A DNA stretch of 64,000 nucleotides from Butyricicoccus intestinisimiae (GCF_018918345.1 NZ_JAHLQI010000004.1:186001-250000), one strand, 5' to 3'. Positions 32,362-41,873 are shown, counted from the stretch's first letter. Program-made: numbers and translations. Notes: generated from the sequence alone by a model not told the origin.

Positions 32362-33240
32362 ATGATTTTGGATCTGCACACCCATACTCGATATTCTTAT
32401 GATGCGGAAGACAGGCCGGTCATAGACCATGTACAGCATGCCGTACAAAAAGGCGTCAGCATCTTGGGATTTACCGAGCATGTTGAATTTTTTCGCAAAG
32501 ACAACATACAGGCATCCGACTTTGCATCTGGGACGGTAGATTTTGTTGGTTATCAGAAAGAAATCGAACCATTCCGAACCGGAAAAACCATTATGCCGGA
32601 TTTGGCATCCGAACAGAAGGATATTTTTGCCGCACAGGAAGTGTATGGCGAGCAAATTACACTGCGCGCGGGCGTAGAGATTGGACAGCCGCATGCAGCG
32701 CCGGAACAGGCACGCGCCCTGATTCAAACATACCCGTTTGATTATGTCATCGGCTCGATTCATCAGCTGTCCGATGATATGGATTTGTATTTTTATCGGT
32801 ATGAAACCATACATCCGGATGAATTTTGGGAGAAATATTTTGCGGAAGTGCGGGAATTACTTGCGTTTGGACACATCCAAATTCTTGCACATTTGGATTA
32901 CCCGCTGCGCGTCATGAAGCTGCCGCACAATCAGCCCTCACTCAAAGGATATATGAATTATGTCGATGAAGTGCTCAAGCTTCTCATTGCAAAGGATATT
33001 GCATTGGAGAGCAACACAAAAGGGCTGTACGGCTGGCAGCAGGAAGTGGGACCGGAAGCCTTTGTGCTGACGCGGTATCGAGAATTGGGCGGCGAATTGA
33101 TTACCGTTGGTTCGGACTCTCATGCGCCGGAAACCGTGGCGCGTGGCATCCCGCAGGCACTGGAAAGACTGCGGGTGGCAGGATTCCGTGCTGTGACCGA
33201 CTTTGAAAACAAGAACATCATCCAGCACGCAATAGCATAG
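32362..33240 (+). CDS. PHP-domain phosphoesterase (histidinol-phosphatase-like)
   Basis: 292 aa. The PHP metal site is clear: DLHTHTRYSYDAED at the N-terminus (His-x-His), GFTEHVEF, then DYVIGSIHQL, LAHLDYPLR, and GSDSHAPE at the C-terminus. Family members hydrolyse histidinol phosphate or related phosphates. No his genes are nearby, so a general phosphoesterase role is equally possible. ATG 32362 is chosen from the GAGGGA spacing. Confidence 0.85.
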   Translation: MILDLHTHTRYSYDAEDRPVIDHVQHAVQKGVSILGFTEHVEFFRKDNIQASDFASGTVDFVGYQKEIEPFRTGKTIMPDLASEQKDIFAAQEVYGEQITLRAGVEIGQPHAAPEQARALIQTYPFDYVIGSIHQLSDDMDLYFYRYETIHPDEFWEKYFAEVRELLAFGHIQILAHLDYPLRVMKLPHNQPSLKGYMNYVDEVLKLLIAKDIALESNTKGLYGWQQEVGPEAFVLTRYRELGGELITVGSDSHAPETVARGIPQALERLRVAGFRAVTDFENKNIIQHAIA

Positions 33241-33249
33241 GAGAATAGC

Positions 33250-34134
33250 ATGAAACAGGCATCAACAGAAGCATATGCAAAAATCAATTTGACGCTGGAC
33301 GTCACAGGCAAACGGCCGAATGGGTATCATGATGTTTGCATGGTCATGCAATCGATCGGCATTCATGATATTGTGACGGTGCAGACGGAAAACGGCGCAG
33401 ATGACATTGAACTGACGGTTTCACATTGTAATTTGCCGACGGACAGCAGCAATCTGGCGTATCGCGCCGCACAGCTGTTTTTGCAGCGCACCAACAAGCA
33501 ATCGGACGGCATTCGTATTCACATCGAAAAGCACAATCCGATTGCCGCAGGTCTTGCGGGCGGCAGCACGGATGCGGCAGCGGTGCTGGTACTGCTCAAC
33601 GACCTGTATCAGACGGGACTGACACAGGAACAGCTCATGGAAATGGGACTGGCACTGGGCGCCGATGTTCCGTTCTGCATTGCGGGCGGCACGATGCTGG
33701 CGGAGGGCATTGGAGAGGTGCTCACGCCGCTTCCGCATGCACCGCAGGCGTTTGTCGTGCTGTGCAAGCCGCCAGTTGCGGTATCGACACCGGCCATTTA
33801 TCGAGCCATCGACAGCGTAGACATTGCACGCCGTCCGGACACGCAGGCGATGCTGCGCGCGCTGAAAGACGGAGACCTGCAAGCGGTCTCTGCACTGCTG
33901 TACAACGTCATGCAGCCGGTCACAGCGAACATGCATCCGGAGATTGATGACATCTGCCGGATTATGCGGGAGCACGGTGCCATGAATGCCATCATGAGCG
34001 GTTCGGGTCCGACGGTGTTCGGACTGTTTGCAGACAGAGAGCGTGCAGAAAAGGCAAGAAAATTCCTCGCCGCGCACTACGCAGAAGTGTTCCTGACAAA
34101 GTTCTGTCGGGCGGGTCAGGTTAAACGGGCGTAA
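33250..34134 (+). CDS. ispE: 4-diphosphocytidyl-2-C-methyl-D-erythritol kinase
   Basis: GHMP kinase of the MEP isoprenoid pathway, 294 aa. AYAKINLTLDVTGKRPNGYH at the start is diagnostic of IspE, and NPIAAGLAGGSTDAAAVL is the ATP-binding GHMP motif. C-terminal NAIMSGSGPTVFGLF completes it. Nine nucleotides after the PHP gene, so cotranscribed, and just before spoIIR as in several clostridia. Confidence 0.96.
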   Translation: MKQASTEAYAKINLTLDVTGKRPNGYHDVCMVMQSIGIHDIVTVQTENGADDIELTVSHCNLPTDSSNLAYRAAQLFLQRTNKQSDGIRIHIEKHNPIAAGLAGGSTDAAAVLVLLNDLYQTGLTQEQLMEMGLALGADVPFCIAGGTMLAEGIGEVLTPLPHAPQAFVVLCKPPVAVSTPAIYRAIDSVDIARRPDTQAMLRALKDGDLQAVSALLYNVMQPVTANMHPEIDDICRIMREHGAMNAIMSGSGPTVFGLFADRERAEKARKFLAAHYAEVFLTKFCRAGQVKRA

Positions 34135-34179
34135 AAGCGGCTATACTTCCAGTATCACAAGCTGGAGGGAGTCGATAGT

Positions 34180-34782
34180 ATGAATAAACCATATGTACGG
34201 CACAGATGGGAGCTGACACTGGCACTCACGTTGTTTTTTGTCTTGTGTTATGCTGCATTTTGCAGTGCGCAGCAGGAAAACCTGTCAGAGGACGTGCTGC
34301 GTCTGCGCGTTGTCGCAAATTCTGACACGCAGACCGACCAAGCTGTCAAATTGCGGGTGCGCGATCGGGTACTTACCGTTGTGCAGCCGCTGCAGAAGCA
34401 AGCGGCAAATCAGGATGACATGCGCGTGCTGCTACAGGCGCATATGCAGGAAATCACCAATGCGGCGCAAAGAGAAGTCTATGCCTGCGGCGGTACACAA
34501 TTGGTCACGGCGCAATTGGCGCGCGATTGGTATCCGACAAAGACGTATGATACGTTTTCGCTTCCGGCGGGATGGTATGACGGATTGCAGCTGCGCATCG
34601 GCGCGGCGCGCGGACACAATTGGTGGTGTGTCGTATATCCTTCGCTGTGCTTCAACGCGGCAGAAGGAGAGACAACATTGACGGAGGATGAAAGAAATTT
34701 CATTCATCAATCGGGAACTTCATGTGAGATTCGATTTCGAACCGCAGAGCTGCTCGGCAATCTGCGCGGCATGATGTCCTGA
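34180..34782 (+). CDS. spoIIR: Stage II sporulation protein R
   Basis: Secreted forespore signalling protein that activates SpoIIGA to process pro-sigma-E in the mother cell. 200 aa. A signal/anchor helix (ELTLALTLFFVLCYAAFCS) is followed by LRLRVVANSDTQTDQAVKL, the SpoIIR hallmark, and a C-terminal GWYDGLQLRIGAARGHNWWC. Its presence marks the organism as genetically spore-forming. I could not see a clear sigma-F promoter just upstream. Confidence 0.93.
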   Translation: MNKPYVRHRWELTLALTLFFVLCYAAFCSAQQENLSEDVLRLRVVANSDTQTDQAVKLRVRDRVLTVVQPLQKQAANQDDMRVLLQAHMQEITNAAQREVYACGGTQLVTAQLARDWYPTKTYDTFSLPAGWYDGLQLRIGAARGHNWWCVVYPSLCFNAAEGETTLTEDERNFIHQSGTSCEIRFRTAELLGNLRGMMS

Positions 34783-34800
34783 TGGGAAGGAATAGAAACT

Positions 34801-36255
34801 ATGGAGGATAGACAACAACATCAAACAAAGCAAAGCTGGCTGCGCCGGCATTTGCCGGCGATTATGCTGCTGCTGTTTGTGGTGCAGCCGGTGATGGATG
34901 TTTTGTCATTTGGATTGACACAATGCGGCGTCAGCAATACGGTATCGCTATGCCTGCGCTTTTTGGTGCTGTTTGGGACAGGCGCTCTGGGATTTGCCCT
35001 GAGCAGGCACAAAAAAGTGTATTTGACTTTGGGCGGTATCGTGCTGATATTTGCCGTGCTGCATGGCTGGGCTTGTTTGTCCGCAGGATATAACGGCTGG
35101 CAAAATCCAATATATGACCTGACTAATTATATCCGTGTGGTACAGATTCCGTTGTTCACGCTGTGTTTTATTACATTTTTGCGTGAAACGGGCGAGGACG
35201 GTTATCAGACCGTGGAACGCGGCTTTGTCATCAATTTTGGACTGATTGTGCTGGTGGAGATTTTGAGCACGGTGACCGGCACCGATCCGCACACCTATGC
35301 GAACAAACAGATTGGTGTGCTGGGTTGGTTTGCCACGACCAATGCGCAGAGCGCCATTCTGTGCGCCATCGTCCCCGTTGTTGTCATGCAGGGAATGCGT
35401 AAGAAAAAGATGGGCTATCTGTTTGCAAGTACAATCGTTGGGTTCGGTGTGCTGTATCTGTTTGCGACGCGGCTTTCGTATTTGGCGATCTTTGTCACGG
35501 CGGCGGGTATGATTCTCGTCATGCTGCTCAGCCGCACATGGAATACCCGCACGGCGGCTGTGGTGCTGCTCGGCGCAGTTGTCTGCGCAGCGGCAATCAA
35601 GGTATCGCCGATGTATGCCAATCAGTCGGCACATCAGGGTGTTTTACAGCAAAAACAGCTGGAAGCAGACCAAATGATTCAGACTGCCGAAAAACAGTAT
35701 CATACGACGGTAAAACAGTCGCCGGAACAGTGTCTGACACCGCTGTACAAAGAATACCTCGGCGAGATGGCGGATCGGTTCGGCATGCAGCGTGTGATGC
35801 AGACGTATGACTATACCACCGATGTGTCAGAGCTCAAAGACGCCCGCCGGATGAAGATTGTATACTGTACCTATTTGATGGAGGATGCCGGAACGGCGGC
35901 AAAGCTGTTTGGACTGGAATTGCAGGATATGGTGTGGGAAAACCGGACATTTGACGTAGAAAATGACTTTCACGGCATGTATTATCTGTACGGCATCATC
36001 GGCTTGGCACTGTTTTTGCTGTTTCTGCTGTATTTTGCCGAGCTCATTGTGCGGGCGCTTTTGCGCAATTTCCAACAGTACATGACGCCGGAGGCAGGAG
36101 CTTTTGGCATTTCTCTGTGCTTGCTGCTCCTGCACGTATACTGTACGGCGGGCGTCCTGCGCAGACCCAATGCGTCGTTCTATCTTTCGGTTGTGCTGGC
36201 GGTCATTTACTATTTGATAACCATACGGAAGTACCCTGTGCAGTCGAAAACTTGA
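34801..36255 (+). CDS. O-antigen ligase/polymerase-like membrane protein, copy 1
   Basis: 484-aa polytopic membrane protein with about eleven segments and one large extracellular loop (residues about 270-390). The pattern resembles the Wzy/WaaL O-antigen ligase family. Conserved landmarks shared with the next gene: TNYIRVVQIPLFTLCFITFL, GVLGWFATTN, FATRLSYLAIFV and DVENDFHGMYYLYG. No glycan biosynthesis cluster surrounds it; its neighbour upstream is spoIIR, so a role in spore or cell-surface glycan export is conceivable but unproven. Confidence 0.75.
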   Translation: MEDRQQHQTKQSWLRRHLPAIMLLLFVVQPVMDVLSFGLTQCGVSNTVSLCLRFLVLFGTGALGFALSRHKKVYLTLGGIVLIFAVLHGWACLSAGYNGWQNPIYDLTNYIRVVQIPLFTLCFITFLRETGEDGYQTVERGFVINFGLIVLVEILSTVTGTDPHTYANKQIGVLGWFATTNAQSAILCAIVPVVVMQGMRKKKMGYLFASTIVGFGVLYLFATRLSYLAIFVTAAGMILVMLLSRTWNTRTAAVVLLGAVVCAAAIKVSPMYANQSAHQGVLQQKQLEADQMIQTAEKQYHTTVKQSPEQCLTPLYKEYLGEMADRFGMQRVMQTYDYTTDVSELKDARRMKIVYCTYLMEDAGTAAKLFGLELQDMVWENRTFDVENDFHGMYYLYGIIGLALFLLFLLYFAELIVRALLRNFQQYMTPEAGAFGISLCLLLLHVYCTAGVLRRPNASFYLSVVLAVIYYLITIRKYPVQSKT

Positions 36256-36280
36256 CTTTTGCCGCATGAAACGGTATAAT
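36252..36280 (+). promoter_or_regulatory. Promoter for the second O-antigen-ligase-like gene
   Basis: TTGACT (36252-36257), 17 bp, TATAAT (36275-36280), overlapping the end of the first copy. Confidence 0.75.
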
Positions 36281-36360
36281 GTGTGGCGTTCTATATGAGA
36301 GAAATGTAACAAAAAGTTCCGTCAGCGGGCGGAATGGAAAGGATTTACAGGACGTATACT

Positions 36361-37869
36361 ATGATAGCATTATTGGAACGCTGGAGAGAACTGTTAAAAA
36401 ACCATCTTGCGGCCATCCTTGTACTTTTGTTTGCGGTACAGCCGCTGATGGATATCTGTTCTTTTTGGCTGGATAAGCTGGGCATGAGCACTGCGCCGAC
36501 GCTGCTGCTCCGCATGCTGGTGTTTGCTTTGACGGCACTGATTGGCTTCTGCTTATCTGATAAAAAACGATATTATTGGGGCTTGGCGGCAATCTGTGCT
36601 GTGTTTTTCGTGTGCCATGCGGTCAGCTGCATGCGCGCCGGATATATCAGCCCGTTTGCAGATTTGACGAACTATATTCGCGTCATTCAGATTCCGATTT
36701 TTGCCCTGTGCCTGATTACGTTTTTGCGTGCGGATACACAGAGCTATCACTGGGTCAGTGTCGGCTTCGCGGTATCGTTTGCGATTATCTCAGCCGTTGT
36801 GCTGCTCAGTGTGGTGACCGGAACCAATCCGTATACATATGTCGATGACCAGATGGGCATTCTGGGCTGGTTCTCCACGACCAACTCGCAGGCTTCGATT
36901 GTCAGCATGATGACGCCGATTTTGATTTGTATGGCATACAAATCAAAACGGACATGGCTGTTTGCCGCGACAACGGTTCTCGCATGTGCGCAGCTGTATT
37001 TTCTCGGCACGCGGCTGGCATATATGGCGATTTTCGTCTCGATTTTCGGCACAATTCTTGTAGCCGCGCTGTGCGGAGAGGTCAAAAAACTGCGCTGCGG
37101 CATGCTGCTGCTTGTCGCCGTTGTCTGCGTGCTGGGCGTGAAGCAGTCGCCGATGTATCAGCATCAGCAGACCTATTCGCAGTTTATGGAAGAAAAGCAG
37201 ACCGTGCTCAATTCCATGAGTGCAGACCGCGGCACGACCGTCACAAAAGAGGAAGTACAGAACGCAGAGGAGGGCAATGCCAAGCTGGAACTGCTGCACA
37301 CAATGAATCAGATTTACTGCTATTACCGCTCGGATCTGGTGCAGCGCTTTGGCGTTGAGCGCGTCATGGAAAAATGCGGCTTCTCAAATGATGTTTCGCA
37401 GATGACCGCTGCGCGCAAGACAAAGATTATTTTCTGTGAGCTGCTCATGGACGAGATGCCGGAAACCTCAAGACTGTTCGGCATCGAGCGCGATGCGATG
37501 ACGTATAAGGGCGAGAGCTATGACGTAGAAAATGACTTCCATGGCATTTACTTCCTGTATGGTGCCGTTGGCTTGGGATTGTTTATCATTTTCTTGGCAT
37601 ATTTTGCCGTGCTGATTGTCATTGCCCTGTTCCGCAACGTGCAGAAGTATTTCACAATGGAAGCGGGTGCGTATGGCATGGCGTTTTTGCTGGCGCTTGC
37701 CAACGCGTATAACACGGCGGGTATTCTGCGCCGACCCAATGCATCGTTTTATCTGTCCGTTATCCTCGCAGTGATTTTCTATCTGACACGCATCAAGCAG
37801 TATCCGGAGACACAGCCAAAAGGCATTTTTGCCCTGTTCGGCAAAAAGAAAACCATCAAAAACGGATAA
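36361..37869 (+). CDS. O-antigen ligase/polymerase-like membrane protein, copy 2
   Basis: 502 aa, clear paralog of the preceding gene: LLFAVQPLMDICSFWL, TNYIRVIQIPIFALCLITFL, GILGWFSTTNSQASI, LGTRLAYMAIFV and DVENDFHGIYFLYG match position for position, so the pair arose by tandem duplication. Start ATG 36361 fits AGGA at 36350 and the N-terminus of copy 1; ATG 36334 has no usable ribosome site. It has its own consensus promoter, so the copies may be expressed at different times. Confidence 0.75.
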   Translation: MIALLERWRELLKNHLAAILVLLFAVQPLMDICSFWLDKLGMSTAPTLLLRMLVFALTALIGFCLSDKKRYYWGLAAICAVFFVCHAVSCMRAGYISPFADLTNYIRVIQIPIFALCLITFLRADTQSYHWVSVGFAVSFAIISAVVLLSVVTGTNPYTYVDDQMGILGWFSTTNSQASIVSMMTPILICMAYKSKRTWLFAATTVLACAQLYFLGTRLAYMAIFVSIFGTILVAALCGEVKKLRCGMLLLVAVVCVLGVKQSPMYQHQQTYSQFMEEKQTVLNSMSADRGTTVTKEEVQNAEEGNAKLELLHTMNQIYCYYRSDLVQRFGVERVMEKCGFSNDVSQMTAARKTKIIFCELLMDEMPETSRLFGIERDAMTYKGESYDVENDFHGIYFLYGAVGLGLFIIFLAYFAVLIVIALFRNVQKYFTMEAGAYGMAFLLALANAYNTAGILRRPNASFYLSVILAVIFYLTRIKQYPETQPKGIFALFGKKKTIKNG

Positions 37870-37874
37870 ACATC

Positions 37875-37907
37875 AATCCCGCCTGGAATTTCCGGACGGG
37901 ATTTTTT
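37875..37907 (+). terminator. Terminator after O-antigen-ligase-like copy 2
   Basis: AATCCCGCC and GGACGGGATT arms (37875-37883, 37894-37902) followed by TTTTT. Confidence 0.75.
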
Positions 37908-37948
37908 GTCAAACAGGCGCATATAGATAGAAAGCAGAGGTGAATGGA

Positions 37949-38638
37949 TTGGCAAAGAAACGAACACACAGACGCAAACGGCTGTCCCAAAAGACAAAGG
38001 CAATGCTGCGGCTGACTATTTTTTTGATGGCTGTCGCGGCCTGTGCGCTGTATTTTGCATTTCGGCAGCAGGCGACACAGATACCCTCCGATGTGCCGGA
38101 ACAGATTGCAGGCATTCCAGTGCATACCAAATACATTCCGCAAGATTCACAGGCACGTTCGGGACGCACCCGCGCGATTCATTATATTGTCATACATGAG
38201 ACCGACAACACCGGCGCCCATGCGACAGCAAAAGCACACAGTGCGTACTTACAGGAAAATTGCTGGAAAGAACAAAAGAGCTGGCATTATACCGTAGACG
38301 ACCACGAGATTTGGCATCATTTGCCAGACAATGAAGTGGGATATCATGCGGGAGACAGCAGCTGGAAGGAAGGCGGCAACCGAAACGGCATCGGCATTGA
38401 GCTGTGTGTCAATCAAGGCGGAAACTTTGAACAGACTATGCGCAATGCGGCACAGCTGACCGCATATTTGCTCCTTCAATATCACTTGACGATAGACGAT
38501 GTCAAAAAACATCAGGACTTTTCCGGAAAAATCTGCCCGTCGACAATCATTGAAACCAATCGCTGGCAGGATTTTCTAAACATGGTGCAGGAGGATTACA
38601 CGGCGCAAAAAGCACAGAGACAGCAAGCCGGTGCATAA
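37949..38638 (+). CDS. N-acetylmuramoyl-L-alanine amidase (Amidase_2)
   Basis: Peptidoglycan amidase anchored by an N-terminal membrane helix after a very basic start (AKKRTHRRKRLSQK). 229 aa. The zinc-amidase fold shows in IHYIVIHETDNTGAHA, SWHYTVDDHEIWHHLPD and HQDFSGKICPS. TTG 37949 is chosen because AGAGG is 8 nt upstream, whereas GTG 37940 abuts it. Probably acts on cell-wall or cortex peptidoglycan outside the membrane. Confidence 0.85.
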   Translation: MAKKRTHRRKRLSQKTKAMLRLTIFLMAVAACALYFAFRQQATQIPSDVPEQIAGIPVHTKYIPQDSQARSGRTRAIHYIVIHETDNTGAHATAKAHSAYLQENCWKEQKSWHYTVDDHEIWHHLPDNEVGYHAGDSSWKEGGNRNGIGIELCVNQGGNFEQTMRNAAQLTAYLLLQYHLTIDDVKKHQDFSGKICPSTIIETNRWQDFLNMVQEDYTAQKAQRQQAGA

Positions 38639-38692
38639 AATACGCCGGACAGGGAATGCTAGTACCGAATCAACAAAGAGGAGGACATGGTC

Positions 38693-38860
38693 ATGGAAAA
38701 ATGTCATGCAAACAAGAGCATTCACTGCAGCGTAACGCAGTGCGCCAATCATTGCAGCACCTCGGATTACTGCTCTCTGGATCGGGTGCAGATTGGCACA
38801 CATGAGATGAATCCGACGGAGACAAAGTGCACGGACTGCAATTCGTTCAAGCTGGGCTGA
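38693..38860 (+). CDS. DUF1540 Cys-rich small protein
   Basis: 55-aa protein with seven Cys in the DUF1540 arrangement: HCSVTQCANHCSTSDYC near the middle and KCTDCNSF at the C-terminus, which suggest zinc binding. ATG 38693 (AGGAGG 8 nt upstream) is preferred to ATG 38687. DUF1540 proteins are common in spore-formers; function unknown. Confidence 0.85.
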   Translation: MEKCHANKSIHCSVTQCANHCSTSDYCSLDRVQIGTHEMNPTETKCTDCNSFKLG

Positions 38861-38884
38861 GTGCTCTCTGAATAGAACATGACG

Positions 38885-38924
38885 CAAAACATCCCCCGTT
38901 TCAATTGGTTGAAACGGGGGATGT
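38885..38924. terminator. Strong bidirectional hairpin between DUF1540 and zinc-ribbon genes
   Basis: 16-bp perfect arms (38889-38904 and 38909-38924) with a 4-nt loop; minus-strand reading ends in TTTTGCG. Confidence 0.8.
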
Positions 38925-38938
38925 GTATGTTTGTGATG

Positions 38939-40027
38939 TTATCGTGCAGTCATGATTCTCTGCACAATGGCGGCGAAAAATACTACAATCGGAGCCAACT
39001 CCGTGCGAATGACGGACTGGAACGAGCCGCCCATCTGTGTGATGAGATAGACGTTGCTGCCGATGTAGCAGGCAAAGAAAATCACGGCGATGAGCAGGGC
39101 AAGACCGGCTGCCATGTGGCCGAAGCCGCGCGCCTGTGGGCGCAGGATAAACAGTGCGACCACGTGCAGAGCCTCCAGTGCTACGACGATGTAGCCGACA
39201 ATGGACAGCACAAACAGCGCAATGCGGATAATCATAGCAACGATAGCCGGATCGCTTTGCGGCACCAGCCAGCTGACCAGAGAATTTAAATCAGAGGACA
39301 GCGCAGACATGCTGGTCAAGCTGAACGTGCCGCTCGCGGAGGCAACATCCAGTCCCAGCCAATTCTGAAACAGGAAAAAGCAGATGAGCGCGGCGCAAAT
39401 CAGCGAAATGACAATTTGTATCAAGCCCAAATCGCTTTTTCCAAAGATTGAAGAACCGGTTGGCAGGGAAAAGGACTTTCCGGAGGAAAACGGTCTGTTG
39501 TTGGAAGAAGAACCGCCGGAAGGAAGTTTCAGCTTGCCGCGAAGCAGGAAATATGTGATAATCAGCGCGGCAATGCCAAAGTTTGCGCGCATCTCGCCGC
39601 CGGAACGAACCAGTGTGGCGACACCGAGCGCACAAGCTGCGTAAAACAACGGAAATTTGCCGGTTTTGCGCAGCAAGAAATAACAGGCGGCAGAGCCAAG
39701 GCTGAGCAAAACGGAAACCAGTGCGACATGCATCAATGCCTGTACGCCAAACAGCGCGTGGACTATGGTGCAAATCAGCAGCCAAATAGACGTGATGCCG
39801 CTGTACGCCGCGGAAGACGCGGTGCCGGATTTGTCTTTTTTGATAGAAAGCTTAATCTTTCTCTTTTTCTGCTTGTTGTCGCTTTCGTCTTTTTGTTCGG
39901 AACGGCTTTGTTCTTTTGCCTGTTCCTCTTTTTTTATTTCTTCTTCGGGAAAATTGGTCTCTGCACCGCAATAGGGACAAAACTTGACCCATTGGTCGAC
40001 TTTTTTTCCGCATTCTCTGCAATACAT
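38939..40027 (-). CDS. Zinc-ribbon membrane protein of unknown function
   Basis: 362 aa. N-terminal zinc ribbon YCRECGKKVDQWVKFCPYCG, a charged linker rich in Lys/Glu/Gln (residues 27-70), then about seven membrane segments in the C-terminal two-thirds. This zinc-ribbon plus membrane design is common in Firmicutes, with no assigned role. ATG 40027 is the first Met at the ribbon. Stands alone with terminators on both sides. Confidence 0.75.
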   Translation of the reverse strand: MYCRECGKKVDQWVKFCPYCGAETNFPEEEIKKEEQAKEQSRSEQKDESDNKQKKRKIKLSIKKDKSGTASSAAYSGITSIWLLICTIVHALFGVQALMHVALVSVLLSLGSAACYFLLRKTGKFPLFYAACALGVATLVRSGGEMRANFGIAALIITYFLLRGKLKLPSGGSSSNNRPFSSGKSFSLPTGSSIFGKSDLGLIQIVISLICAALICFFLFQNWLGLDVASASGTFSLTSMSALSSDLNSLVSWLVPQSDPAIVAMIIRIALFVLSIVGYIVVALEALHVVALFILRPQARGFGHMAAGLALLIAVIFFACYIGSNVYLITQMGGSFQSVIRTELAPIVVFFAAIVQRIMTAR

Positions 40028-40121
40028 AAAATAAAACACCTTCTATTCCATATCTGTTATTAACAACCTATTGTAGCACCCGTGCATGTAAAAATCTATG
40101 GTGCATATTCACAAGTTTTTT

Positions 40122-40168
40122 TGAAAAAAGAGACCGAAGCTGAAACCTCTGTGCTTCAGCTTCGGTTT
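40122..40168 (-). terminator. Terminator of the HD-CmpB operon
   Basis: On the minus strand ACCGAAGCTGAA and its complement (40166-40155, 40144-40133) are followed by TCTCTTTTTTC. Confidence 0.8.
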
Positions 40169-40173
40169 GTATC

Positions 40174-40974
40174 TTACTTGTCTTTTCTTTGCTTTTTGAG
40201 TGTCTCGAACAGCGTATCCCAGTACTCGCGCGGGTGCTTTTGTACATTGGGGCGGAAGCCCTTGATGCGGGACAACGCGCGGCGATGCGCCGGATTGATC
40301 GAGCGCGTCATGCGCTCAAAATTCTGTCGGGCAAATCGGCGCTTTTCCTCAGCGACGCGCTGGCTGAATCCCAACTGGCGTTCTGTGAGATTGGAGACAA
40401 ACAGCTCCATGTGCTGATTGACGCTTTCCTCTGCCGCTTTCATCAGGGCATCCAAACGCGTCAGTGCGGATAGCGTCAGCGTAAAATCGGCGGCAAATAC
40501 CGCCATCAGCCCCAAGGAAATGCCCTCTATGGCAAGCGGCGGAATGCTGGTTGTGTGCGAGCTGATCAGCGGATACAGCTTGAATACAATGAATACACCG
40601 GCACAGCCGAACAGGAGCGAGGCCGGCAGACAGATGCGGCCGTTGACATTGAGCGGCAGGTCGCTGTAATCCCACCAATAGGCATGAAACCATTTTTCCA
40701 GCACCCAAGAGGTCAAATACTCCATGATGGCGCTGCCGACCATGGAAATGAGAAATACCTGCCAGACCTTTAAATCCGGCGCGTGGCGGAAGTCCAATAG
40801 CTCAATGATGATGGAAATGGAAACGGCACCGCAGCCGTAAATGGGACAGATGGGACCGTATAAAAAGCCTCGGTTTGCCCATTGTCGCTGTGTTGCGGTA
40901 CAATATACGGTCTCAAAACACCAGCCCAAAAAGCTGTATACAATGAACCATACAAAATATCGGCTGATAATCAT
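40174..40974 (-). CDS. CmpB-like putative ABC-transporter type IV membrane protein
   Basis: 266 aa with about five membrane segments in the first 170 residues: WFIVYSFLGWCFETVYC, then NRGFLYGPICPIYGCGA, the signature of the PF06541 family. The last 90 residues are charged and helical, likely a cytoplasmic coiled region. Biochemical role unknown. Overlaps the HD-domain gene upstream by 4 nt (ATGA). Confidence 0.85.
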   Translation of the reverse strand: MIISRYFVWFIVYSFLGWCFETVYCTATQRQWANRGFLYGPICPIYGCGAVSISIIIELLDFRHAPDLKVWQVFLISMVGSAIMEYLTSWVLEKWFHAYWWDYSDLPLNVNGRICLPASLLFGCAGVFIVFKLYPLISSHTTSIPPLAIEGISLGLMAVFAADFTLTLSALTRLDALMKAAEESVNQHMELFVSNLTERQLGFSQRVAEEKRRFARQNFERMTRSINPAHRRALSRIKGFRPNVQKHPREYWDTLFETLKKQRKDK

Positions 40975-41462
40975 GCGTGTATACGCTCCTTTCGTCTGCG
41001 GAGAAAGAGCGTTTCATACAGAGAACAGGTTTTGTCTGCGATGCACACGAGAATGGCTGCGCGAGAGACGGGAACTTGTGTGAGTGTCAAGGGCCACATG
41101 TGACAGCGAATGACATCCTGCGTCTGCTTTTCGACGTGAAAATAGCGCCGCGCATTTTGGCGGGCAATTTCTGGATGACGAAATCCGTGCAGCGGATGTT
41201 CGTGGTTCTCATCTGTGTGCCAATCGTAGAGATAAAAGTCGTGCAGCAGCGCACCGACGACAAGCGCACGGGGATTGGCGCCGATGTGTAGGCGGCGATT
41301 GAGCCAGCAGCTTACCTCTGCGACATATTTGCAGTGCTGCAGCGTGGATACCGAGCCGTGCTGTATGTACGTGTTCATTTGCTGCACTTTCTCGTTTTTT
41401 AGGTAAGGACGGAGCATTTGATATAGCTCGCGGCGTTCCTGCCAAGTCAAAGTCAATGGCAT
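40971..41462 (-). CDS. HD-domain phosphohydrolase
   Basis: 163 aa. The HD metal site is visible in LQHCKYVAEVSCWLNRR (first His), VVGALLHDFYLYDW (the HD pair) and later HGFRHPEIARQ and IRCHMWPLT. A small family found next to membrane proteins; probably a phosphohydrolase acting on a nucleotide or phosphoester, substrate unknown. Translationally coupled to the CmpB-like gene. Confidence 0.88.
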   Translation of the reverse strand: MPLTLTWQERRELYQMLRPYLKNEKVQQMNTYIQHGSVSTLQHCKYVAEVSCWLNRRLHIGANPRALVVGALLHDFYLYDWHTDENHEHPLHGFRHPEIARQNARRYFHVEKQTQDVIRCHMWPLTLTQVPVSRAAILVCIADKTCSLYETLFLRRRKERIHA

Positions 41463-41582
41463 ATGTCAGCTCCTTTCTGCCGATTTTTCTAATTCTATCA
41501 TACCATATATTGGACAGTAAGATGGCGTCTTTGCAGAAAATTCAAGAATTTTTTATAAAATGTACCGTTTTGCTTTTGAGAA

Positions 41583-41591
41583 TGGTATACT
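41583..41591 (+). promoter_or_regulatory. Extended -10 promoter of the 74-aa gene
   Basis: TGG-TATACT at 41583-41591 without a clear -35. Confidence 0.45.
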
Positions 41592-41639
41592 ACATATATG
41601 GCATCGTGCTTTGAAACAAAGACAGAGGAGGTTTTTGAC

Positions 41640-41864
41640 ATGTGGCAATTGGAGGATACAACGTATCGGGATTTGCGGGAAAATTCTCTTGACCAATGGT
41701 TGGATGAGATGGCGGCACATGAAGACCTGCAGGTGCGCGGCGGCGTGCGCTTGGCACGCGACTACATTGCGTACTTGAAAAAAGAAAATCAGCGATTGCA
41801 GGAGCAGAATCAGCTGACCCAGCAATATCTCAAGAAAACGATACAGGAAAAACGGGCAAGATAA
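41640..41864 (+). CDS. Small coiled-coil hypothetical protein
   Basis: 74 aa. A strong GGAGG precedes ATG 41640. N-terminal half is acidic and begins MWQLEDTTYRDLRENS; from about residue 45 it is a Gln/Glu/Lys-rich helix (KKENQRLQEQNQLTQQYL) that looks like a coiled coil. I recognise no family. Ends 9 nt before the FAH-family gene, so they are cotranscribed. Confidence 0.65.
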   Translation: MWQLEDTTYRDLRENSLDQWLDEMAAHEDLQVRGGVRLARDYIAYLKKENQRLQEQNQLTQQYLKKTIQEKRAR

Positions 41865-41873
41865 GGAGCAACT

